Positions 1-6,700 of a stretch of DNA of 11,466 nucleotides are shown here, in pieces. The position numbers and the translations under genes were made by a program. The notes under the pieces are model-generated. The model did not search any database. It saw only the letters and a list, made by a program, of their open reading frames with translations, and had not been told where the DNA came from. The DNA is taken from NCBI GenBank assembly GCA_038227045.1, contig JBBRQD010000157.1, positions 1 to 11,466 of the forward strand. The letters are read 5' to 3'. The stretch comes from JANXLS01 sp038227045 (lineage in GTDB: Bacteria > Planctomycetota > SZUA-567 > H5-PLA8). The stretch's first letter is position 1; every line of letters begins with the position of its first letter.

Positions 1-140
1 CATTCTCGCTTGCGGCGGGCGGCGTTGAACTTCGTTGGTCTCGCACGGCGTATCTTCCCAATACGCCTTTGCTCGACCGCCTCGTTCAACTTGCCCGGCG
101 CGGCGCGATAATGACGCTTTAGAAACGCGCGGGTCAATAA
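1..140 (+). repeat. Palindromic MITE-like repeat, copy A (5' end cut off)
   Basis: This stretch is nearly identical to 7880-8019 and to 11352-11466. Compared with the complete copy at 7853-8019, it lacks the first 27 bases because the window begins inside it. It ends with the inverted terminus GGTCAATAA at 132-140. The interior has nested inverted repeats: GTTGAAC (24-30) with GTTCAAC (83-89), and GGCGTAT (48-54) with ATACGCC (61-67) around a 7-base loop, so the element can fold into one long imperfect hairpin. No reading frame is apparent inside. It is probably a non-autonomous mobile element or a palindromic intergenic repeat; which of the two cannot be told from sequence alone. Confidence 0.85.
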
Positions 141-284
141 CATCGAATCGCGCGGATTTTCGCGGATCGACGCGGATAATTTCCTTTGGTTAGAGTTTTG
201 AAATTGCCCGAATGCTCGCGACAATTTCCTTATAAAATTTGCATTTTATCCGCGACTATTCGCGAAGATTCGCGCGATTCGATG
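141..284. repeat. Long inverted repeat of the CGCGGAT type
   Basis: The left arm at about 141-179 (starting CATCGAATCGCGCG) is the imperfect reverse complement of the right arm at about 246-284 (ending CGCGCGATTCGATG). I count 34 of 39 positions identical when the arms are aligned, and several of the mismatches would still be G-U pairs in RNA. The roughly 65-base centre is AT-rich. The arms are built from short CGCGGAT-like units, the same theme as the inverted repeats at 976-1062 and 8022-8099. It begins at the very next base after repeat copy A. The rest of the gene-free stretch to 393 (285-378) shows nothing I can name. Confidence 0.75.
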
Positions 285-378
285 TTTAAAATTTTAGAAA
301 TTATCGGATCGATTTTTCAGGCAGATGCGTCATACTGAGTGAGTTAGAAACCGACCGGATCTGTCAATCCGCCTTTTT

Positions 379-386
379 AAGGAGGG
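379..386 (+). promoter_or_regulatory. Strong Shine-Dalgarno for the 394 gene
   Basis: AAGGAGGG lies 7 nt before the ATG at 394. It is a near-perfect anti-16S match and decides the start of the small membrane protein. An ATG at 387 overlaps the end of the motif but is in another frame. Confidence 0.8.
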
Positions 387-393
387 ATGCTGT

Positions 394-972
394 ATGAAAA
401 AGTCCACGGTGATTGTTCTTTTCGCGCTTCAATTCATGTTGTTTGCGGCGGTCGGCGGGTTCATTTTTCTGTTCGGCCAATACAACCTGGCGGCGGCCAA
501 CGCTCGCGCCGCGGCGTCGGAGGAGCGCGCGGCAGCCGTTGAAAAGCAAGCGGCGACGCTGAACGAACGGCTTTGCGCGGAGATTCAATTAAACGAAGTG
601 CGGAGCAGGGACACGGTGCGCCTCAAGAGCCTGACCGGCGCGTTGCAGAAGGAAGTGGCCGAGCTTAAGGACAGCGCCAAATCCTCGCACGAGGCAACCA
701 CTCAGAATCGATTTGTGATTGGGGGCGGTGAGGGTCCGGGGCTGCAACTTGGCGCGGAGCTTACGCCGGAAATTCTCAAGCAACTGGGCAACATCCAAAT
801 TGGGCCTGGCGTTGCGGGAACGATCACGATCAATGGCGAGAAAGTTCAACTTGGCGATGCGGACAGACTTCAGGAACACGCCATCAAGATCATCTTAAAT
901 GAGTTGCAATTGGGCGACCCTGCGAAGCCGCCGGCGGAGAAGAAAGAGAAGACGACGGACGAGCAGTTTTGA
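394..972 (+). CDS. Small membrane-anchored coiled-coil protein, function unknown
   Basis: This 192-aa protein is not one I recognise. Residues 1-4 are MKKS, followed by a hydrophobic stretch (about 5-29, rich in V, L, F, A and G) that fits a single membrane anchor or an uncleaved signal segment. Residues about 33-100 are rich in A, E, K and R with a heptad-like pattern, suggesting a periplasmic coiled coil. A glycine-rich patch (109-117, IGGGEGPGL) leads to a short globular-looking part (about 118-172), and the tail is charged (KKEKTTDE). The start is fixed by the AAGGAGGG motif at 379-386. It stands alone: repeats lie upstream and trpA converges from the other side. The pattern (anchor, coiled coil, small domain) suggests an envelope or scaffolding role, but this is only inference. 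Confidence 0.8.
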   Translation: MKKSTVIVLFALQFMLFAAVGGFIFLFGQYNLAAANARAAASEERAAAVEKQAATLNERLCAEIQLNEVRSRDTVRLKSLTGALQKEVAELKDSAKSSHEATTQNRFVIGGGEGPGLQLGAELTPEILKQLGNIQIGPGVAGTITINGEKVQLGDADRLQEHAIKIILNELQLGDPAKPPAEKKEKTTDEQF

Positions 973-975
973 GTT

Positions 976-1062
976 TCTGCGTTCATTGATGCGTTTGGGT
1001 TTATCGGCGGCCTACTTAATCGCTGATGAACGCAAATCAACGCGGATTACCGCAGATGGATT
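976..1062. repeat. Degenerate inverted repeat between convergent genes
   Basis: TCTGCGTTCATTGATGCGTT (976-995) is a partial reverse complement of 1029-1056, which carries the units AACGCAAATCAACGCGG and ACCGCAGA. It belongs to the same theme of TGCGTT/AACGCAGAT units as 8022-8099, but the arms differ in length and are more decayed. It fills the gap between the stop of the 394 gene (972) and the stop of trpA (1087), so it could act as a bidirectional transcript end. No U-tract is seen. Confidence 0.5.
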
Positions 1063-1086
1063 ACAGGGTGTTGGATTTTCGGCGAG

Positions 1087-1938
1087 TCACGCTCTTGCAC
1101 CTTCACCCTTAATTGCATGCGCTGCCGCGGCGAGATCTTTGGCCAGTGCGGTGACGTGCTGAACGAAGGCCGCGCCTGTCAGTTTTAGCGCCGTGGCCTC
1201 TTCCGATTTTCTCACCAGAGCACTGCCGACGATTGCGCCGTCGGCCACTCCGCATACCGATGCGGCTTGTTCGGGGCGCGAGATGCCGAAACCGACGCAT
1301 ACCGGTGTGTTCGTGCGCGATTTGATGTCGCGGACGTTGTCGGCCAGATCGGCCGGCAGCGCGGCGCGTGCGCCGGTGATTCCGGCCACGGAAATATAGT
1401 AGATAAATCCGCGCGAGCGTTCGACGATGAGCGTGCGGCGCGCGGCTGGGGTCGTCGGCGCGATCAGGAAAATCAGATCCACTCCGGCGGCCGCGCTGCG
1501 CTCCACGGCGTCGCCTTCATAGCCCGCCGGCAAATCCGGAATGATCGCGCCGTCGAAGCCGGCGTCTTTCGCCGCTTTCAGAAAAATATCGAGGCCGTGT
1601 TTGTACACAAGCGAGTAGCTGACCATCGTCACGAGCGGGACCGTCACACCGCTGGATCGTAGGTTGCGCGCCAGTTCGAAGAGCTGTTTGACTTTGAATC
1701 CCGCGGTCAGCGCGCGGTAGTACGCGGCCTGGATCACCGGGCCGTCGGCGATCGGATCGGAGAATGGGACGCCGATCTCGATGAGGTCCGCGCCATTGGC
1801 GGCAGCCGCGCGAATCAGCGCTTCGGACGTGGCGAGGTCCGGATCGCCGGCGACGTAAAACGGGATGAACGCCGCGCGCTTCTCCGCTTTCAGGCGCGTG
1901 AATGTTTGATCGATTTTGGACGGAATTCTTGTCGCCAC
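1087..1938 (-). CDS. trpA: Tryptophan synthase alpha subunit
   Basis: TrpA cleaves indole-3-glycerol phosphate to indole and glyceraldehyde-3-phosphate in the cytoplasm and passes indole to TrpB. The family signature LIEIGVPFSDPIADGP is clear; it holds the catalytic pair E54 and D65 (equivalent to E49 and D60 of the E. coli enzyme). The phosphate-binding GFGIS and GAIVGSALV loops follow near the C-terminus. I prefer the GTG at 1938 (283 aa): the conserved N-terminus (SKIDQTFTRLKAEKRAAFIPF region, residues 7-27) begins just after it, and a purine-rich AAGGGGAG lies about 12 nt upstream. The only ATG in frame (2016) adds 26 residues without family resemblance and would crowd the divergent retron promoter region. 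No trpB or other trp gene is in the window, so the gene is detached from a trp operon or its operon lies elsewhere. Confidence 0.93.
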   Translation of the reverse strand: MATRIPSKIDQTFTRLKAEKRAAFIPFYVAGDPDLATSEALIRAAAANGADLIEIGVPFSDPIADGPVIQAAYYRALTAGFKVKQLFELARNLRSSGVTVPLVTMVSYSLVYKHGLDIFLKAAKDAGFDGAIIPDLPAGYEGDAVERSAAAGVDLIFLIAPTTPAARRTLIVERSRGFIYYISVAGITGARAALPADLADNVRDIKSRTNTPVCVGFGISRPEQAASVCGVADGAIVGSALVRKSEEATALKLTGAAFVQHVTALAKDLAAAAHAIKGEGARA

Positions 1939-2027
1939 GTTTGCGTTACTCTCCCCTTGATAGTCCGCTGAATTTGCGCGCACAAGTTTAATGGATTTCG
2001 AATTGCACCGCAACAACGCCGCGTGAA

Positions 2028-2056
2028 TTGACGGGGCCGCACGAAACCGCTACGCT
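2028..2056 (+). promoter_or_regulatory. Candidate sigma70-type promoter of the retron
   Basis: TTGACG (2028-2033, 5 of 6 to the -35 consensus) is followed after exactly 17 nt by TACGCT (2051-2056, 3 of 6 to the -10 consensus). A start about 7 nt downstream would fall at 2063, the first base of the a1 repeat of the predicted retron RNA. The -10 is weak and the host's consensus is unknown, so the coincidence of position is the main support. Confidence 0.4.
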
Positions 2057-2062
2057 CCGCAC

Positions 2063-2231
2063 GCGGGGCAGCCGCTTACCAAGCTGGCAAAGCAACGAAG
2101 CACTCTTTGCCTCTCCGGGGTTACCCCGGGGAATTTTTGTTGGACCACGCAGCACGTGGCGTGATCGAAAATTGCGCTCCACGCAAGATTGATCGCGCAT
2201 CCCAAGTATCGTTGGGAGGCGGCTGCCTCGC
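2063..2231 (+). ncRNA. Predicted retron msr-msd non-coding RNA
   Basis: In retrons this RNA is both primer and template: the reverse transcriptase starts from a 2'-OH of a branching G and makes a branched RNA-DNA. Seen here: a1 2063-2082 pairs with a2 2212-2231 over 20 positions (17 Watson-Crick, 2 G-U, 1 mismatch at 2078/2216). The trinucleotide AGC at 2082-2084 follows a1, putting G2083 in the branching position. The msr part has two adjacent hairpins: GGCAAAG 2086-2092 with CTTTGCC 2105-2111, then 2112-2120 with 2124-2132 around a TTA loop, followed by a T-tract (2134-2138). The likely msd holds CCACG/CGTGG (2145-2149/2155-2159) and a longer stem, GCGTGATC 2159-2166 with GATCGCGC 2191-2198 plus TTGCG/CGCAA (2172-2176/2182-2186); TTGG 2140-2143 could close it with CCAA 2202-2205. 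A competing hairpin, TCCCAA/TTGGGA (2200-2205/2212-2217), overlaps a2. The msr/msd border is inferred, not seen. Confidence 0.72.
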
Positions 2232-2234
2232 ACC

Positions 2235-3596
2235 ATGAACGAACGACTTCAAAGCTGGCTTCTGCAATTCGCGCCGCTCAACGCGCGCCTCACCCGCGGA
2301 ATTGCCGCGTCGATGCTCGCGGGATCGTGGGAAAAATATGCGTTGGAGCGGCGTCTTGAAAAATCGATTGGAGGTCAATACGCGTGGATGCGCAGGCTCG
2401 CGGCACGCGTTATGAAGGCGTTGCCTGGACCGCAGGCGCCCGCGATTCGCGCGCTCTGCCTATTTCTTCGCCGCGATGTCGAACTCTACAAATTGGCCCG
2501 GAAGCCCGGCTTTAAAATCGTTCGGCCGATTTTCAAGCCCGTGCCGATGTCGCTGCCGCCCGGCTCATGGAATCTACCTGAGCTGACAACCGACGCCGAT
2601 CTCTGCCGATGGCTCAACATTTCGCAGGAACATCTTGCGTGGTTTGCGAGCATGAACAGCCCGGAACCGAAACGTGGCCGCGAGCCGTTGCGCCACTATT
2701 TCTATAAATGGATTCCAAAACGATCAGGCGGCTGGCGCTTGTTGGAAATGCCGAAATCGAAACTGAAGGACATGCAACGCCGCATTTTGTCGGATCTGCT
2801 CGACGCGATTCCGCCGCACCCCAGCGCGCACGGATTCAGAAAGGGCGGGTCGATTGTCGAATTCGTCGCGCCACACATCCGCCGCGATCTGGTTCTGCGC
2901 ATGGACTTCAAAGATTTCTTCGCGTCCGTGCAAGGCTCTCGAATCCACGCGCTTTTTCGAACGGCCGGCTATTCCGAACACATCGCACGCGTGCTTACGT
3001 CGCTGTGTACAAACAGCGTGCCGACGGAATTCAGGCGCCTGCCCGATCGAAACGCGCGGCTTTCCGGAATGCAGCAGGCGCGCTTGAGAACTCCGCATCT
3101 GCCCCAGGGCGCGCCGACATCGCCTGCGCTGGCGAATCTTTGCGCGCGCCGATTCGATGCGCGCGTCACCGCCCTGGCGGAAAAGTTCGGCTGGCGATAC
3201 ACGCGCTATGCCGACGATTTGCTCTTCTCCGGAAGCTGTTTTCGCAGCGCATTATTGAAACAATTCCAGATTTGGATTGGCGCCATCGCACTGGAAGAAC
3301 ATTTCGACGTCAACACGCGCAAGACCCGTGCGATGCGGGCGCACGCGCGGCAACACGCTGCCGGGCTGGTGCTGAACGAAAAACCGAATTTGTCCCGCGA
3401 GGAGTATGACGAATTGAAGGCCATTTTGCACAATTACGCCAAGCACGGGCCCGCGTCGCAGAATCGTGACGGCCGTGCTCAATTTCGTGCGCATTTGTCG
3501 GGGCGCATCGGATATGTGTGCCATGTCAATCCACAGCGCGGGCAGCGCTTGAAAAAGCTCTTTGAGAAAATATGTTGGCCGGTCGATGGAGAATGA
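2235..3596 (+). CDS. Retron-type reverse transcriptase with N-terminal helical extension
   Basis: This 453-aa RNA-directed DNA polymerase most likely copies the adjacent msd RNA into DNA. Residues 1-115 form a helix-rich, basic extension without a motif I can name. The retron-style lead-in follows (LCRWLNISQEHLAWFA, 123-138), then the polymerase: KWIPKRSGGWRLLEMPK (158-174), AHGF (198-201), LRMDFKDFF with the first catalytic Asp D224, HLPQGAPTSPALANL (288-302) and YADD (325-328) with the other two Asp. The late motifs are VNTRKTR (359-365) and AAGLVLNEKPN (375-385), with LHNYAKHGPASQNR near the end. Compared with classical retrons, the NAXXH motif reads FVAPH (210-214) and VTG reads AAG. The ATG lies 3 nt after repeat a2; the only SD-like GGGAGG (2214-2219) is 15 nt upstream, inside a2. 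No effector gene follows in the same operon. Other RT classes (group II, DGR, Abi) fit less well because there is no maturase or variable-repeat context and the upstream RNA is retron-like. Confidence 0.9.
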   Translation: MNERLQSWLLQFAPLNARLTRGIAASMLAGSWEKYALERRLEKSIGGQYAWMRRLAARVMKALPGPQAPAIRALCLFLRRDVELYKLARKPGFKIVRPIFKPVPMSLPPGSWNLPELTTDADLCRWLNISQEHLAWFASMNSPEPKRGREPLRHYFYKWIPKRSGGWRLLEMPKSKLKDMQRRILSDLLDAIPPHPSAHGFRKGGSIVEFVAPHIRRDLVLRMDFKDFFASVQGSRIHALFRTAGYSEHIARVLTSLCTNSVPTEFRRLPDRNARLSGMQQARLRTPHLPQGAPTSPALANLCARRFDARVTALAEKFGWRYTRYADDLLFSGSCFRSALLKQFQIWIGAIALEEHFDVNTRKTRAMRAHARQHAAGLVLNEKPNLSREEYDELKAILHNYAKHGPASQNRDGRAQFRAHLSGRIGYVCHVNPQRGQRLKKLFEKICWPVDGE

Positions 3597-3615
3597 ATTT
3601 ACGCGTCTCATCTTT

Positions 3616-3631
3616 GACCCCTGACGGGGTC
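3616..3631 (+). terminator. Short GC hairpin after the reverse transcriptase gene
   Basis: GACCCC (3616-3621) pairs with GGGGTC (3626-3631) around TGAC, 19 nt after the RT stop codon. No T-run follows, so it is a weak intrinsic-terminator candidate at best. It may only protect the transcript end. The rest of 3597-3767 shows no gene and no convincing promoter. Confidence 0.25.
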
Positions 3632-3767
3632 CTTCGAAATTGCGATTGCAAATCCGATTATGCACACTTTCCCCAACTTTGTCCGTTTCTCGCTTTATAC
3701 GCGTGCCTCTTTATGTTAAACGCTTAGCCTTGCAGTCTCGATGTGGCACTCATCTCGGAGACGTTTC

Positions 3768-6700
3768 ATGTCTGCGCGCCGGTTCTTGAACCTTTCTTTC
3801 TTTCTTGCAATCAGTTTTGCGGCGTTGAGCGAAGATGCCGCGCCCAAGCATCCTATCGCGCTGCCCGCTGGGCCCTCGCGTGCCGCTTGGGAGGCGTTTG
3901 TTAAAAACGATTTTGCGGCGGCGGAGAGTGGCTTTAAAAAGGCGCTCGATACCAACCCCGCCGATATCGACGCGCTGGAGGGACTGCGCTGGACGTATGT
4001 TTCGCTGACGCATTACAGAGAGGCGCAGCAGATCAATTTGCGCATGTTGGACGCGGGCAAATCCAACGCGCTCGGCAACCTCTTTGCGCAGCGCTGCACG
4101 GACGCGCTGGGTTTTGTCGAGAGCCGCGCGGAAGTGCTGGCCGCGTTTGAAAAAATCGCGCCCGCTGCCGCGCCGGCCGTGGCCGCGTACTTGCGGGACG
4201 AAATGGCGTATCTCCATTCGCAGGCCGGGCGCTACGAAGAGGCGCGCAGAGCCATCGACGGAAACGGCTATGTGGGGCACTGGATTTTTGCGGCGGGTCC
4301 GTTTGGCGAGAAAGACAAGAGCAACACGATCGAACGCCGCTTCGCGCCCGAACGGCCGATTGTGTCGCTGGATTTCAAAGACGAAAACGGCAAGCCGGTG
4401 AAGGTCGTGCGCGATCCGGTGAACCTTGACCGCGATCTGGATCTCGATTCTATTTTTCAGGATGCCGGCGGCACTGGCGTGTTTTATGTCATGACCAATC
4501 TGCAAAGCGACGCGGAGCGCGACGTGATTCTTATTGTCGCGGCCGATCCGCCGAACCGCATGTTTTTGCGCGGGATGCCGATTGCCTCCGAGCCGGACGA
4601 GGAGCGCTTTCGACGCAACGGTGGGCAGTTGTACCGCGTCCGACTCGCGAAAGGCAGCAACCCGCTGCTGCTCAAACTCGGCGGATTGAAGCCATTGATT
4701 GTGCGCGTGTGCGGTGAGGATTACGGGCCGGTCGCCGGCGTCAAGGCTGAAGGTCTTTCCGAAAAAGCGCTTGCCGAACACGAGGCTTCGACCGCGCGCG
4801 GCATTCTGTTTTCTGAAAAAGTCGTGGGTTCCACCGCCGCGAATTTGCTGCAACGAACCGCGAAAGACGACGACAGCAAGGAAGCGAAGGGCCAGGGCAG
4901 CGCGGCGGATTCCAAGCGGCGCATGCGCATGCTGGCCGAGCGCGGCGAGTTGACGCTGCCGGAAGCCGTGTGGTTTGAAATGGTGCTGCAGCGCGAGAAC
5001 GATCCGATCGCGCGCGAGGCGTTGTCGCGGCGCATGGCCGGCACGTTCCCCGACAGCGCGGGCGTGCTGGATATCGCGGCGTCGGTGCTTGGAGCCGCCG
5101 GCGCGTCGCAGGGCAACAACGAGGCGCGCGAAACCGAAGAAGCGCGCCGGCTTCGCGAACACGCGTTGAAACTGGTGCCGTCGAGCCAGCAGCACATGGT
5201 CGCTCTGGCCGATTTTTTCCGCGTGCACGAGCTCAACGACCAGGCCTTCGAACTCACGAAAAAATGTGTCGAAGCGCATCCCGATTCCGCCTTCGCGCTG
5301 GCCGATCTGGGACGCGAATACGTGCGCAAAAAGTTCTTCGTGGAAGCTGAACGCTGTTTCGAAAAGGCCGCCGCGCTGGACAACGCACAGTTGCGCCAAC
5401 TGGCTGAGTTTCACGATGTCTTTGGCATCCGCGCCAAGGGCCGCGAACTGCGCGAAAAGATGCGCAAACTTGGCATGTTGAACGTCGACGAGCGTTTCAT
5501 CGAAGCGCTCGCCCGCGAAGACCACGCGGAAGCCGAACGGCTGCTGGATTTGCAGAAAAAGTGGCAGCCTGAGCGGGCCGATGAAATCGAGGAGCGGCGC
5601 GCGCAGATCTTTGTAAACAAGGGCGACTTGCAGACCGCGTACGCGCTGCGCACAACGCTGTACGCGGCGCAGTACGGCCGCACAGGCAAGCACGCGCCGC
5701 CGGCGGCGCTGCTGGATCTCGCCGTGCGCCTTGGCAAGCTCGACGAGGCCAAGACACTGCTCACGGCATATCTGGCGAAGCATCCCAACGATTTTGAAAC
5801 GCGCCGCCGTCTGCGCGATCTTTCGGGCAGCGACGAGAAGCATTGGTGGACGGATTACGACGTCAATGTCTCCGACATTGACACGTCGCGCTTCGACAAT
5901 GCGCACTACGCATCCGCGAACCACGCCTGGATCGTCGATTTCATGGTCACGAAAATCACGCCCGGGCTGTCGCGCGAATCGTATGTCCATATCGCGCAAA
6001 AAGTGCTGAATCTTCAGGGCATCGGCGAGCTGTCGGAAGTGCTGGTGCGCGCGCAACGCGAGGACATCGTGTACATCCGCACGCTCAATCCCGACGGCAG
6101 CGCGTACATGCCGCAGAACGTCCACAACTTTAATTTATCGCAGACGGCCAGCCTCTATAAGGTGGGGCCGGGGTCGATCCTGGAACACGCGTATCTCGAG
6201 CATCTCGACGCCGACGAGGACGAGCCGCGTTTTTCGATGGGCTTCAACTTCAACGCGCTCGACGCGCCCCGCGCCGTGTCGCGCTGGGTGGTGATGATTC
6301 CCGACGAAGTGAAAGACAAACTGGAGATCACGCGCATCCGCCCGGAATTGCTCGACGAAAAAATTCTGCCCGGGCCGAAGGGTTTCACGACGTATCAATG
6401 GACCAACAAACGTGTTGAAGGCATCAAGGCCGAACGGTTGATGCCGCGCGAGCCGGACCAGGAAGTGATTCCGCTGGTGCAGATTCAAACCCGCGACAAT
6501 CCCGTGCGCGCCAATGGTTTCATGCTGCGCCATCCACGCGAGACGATTCCCGAAGAAGCGAAGGCCAAGGCGCGCGAGGTGGCGATCGCCGCGAAAGCGC
6601 TTCCGGCGGCGAAAGGCCAGGCGGAGGTGGCGGCATTCGACGCCATTGTGTTATGGGTGCGCAGCAACATCGAGGCCGGGACGGACTCGCGCACGCTCGA

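Noticed and set aside
1..140. CRISPR or tandem array made by the three 167-bp repeats
   Set aside because: The copies are kilobases apart with full genes between them; they are dispersed elements.
1087..1300. Separate small minus-strand gene (63 codons, 1109-1300)
   Set aside because: It lies wholly inside trpA in a different frame and lacks SD and domain evidence.
2112..2138. Intrinsic terminator: GC hairpin plus T-tract before the RT gene
   Set aside because: Formally it fits a terminator, but it lies inside the a1/a2 bracket and would cut off the RT. I read it as an msr hairpin, although partial attenuation cannot be excluded.
2017..2236. Minus-strand open frames running through the retron RNA region (1988-2236, 2121-2378)
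   Set aside because: There is no SD, no family resemblance, and they overlap the structured RNA and the RT start; they are best explained as chance frames in GC-rich DNA.
2708..3409. 233-codon plus-strand frame inside the RT gene
   Set aside because: It overlaps the RT in another frame, has an Arg/Ala-rich composition and no SD or domain.
3750..6125. Long open frame of 791 codons on the minus strand opposite the DUF3857 gene
   Set aside because: It is in mirror register to a GC-rich coding sequence with a clear signal peptide and domains. Its translation is rich in H, R, F and Q with no domain pattern, typical of an antisense shadow.
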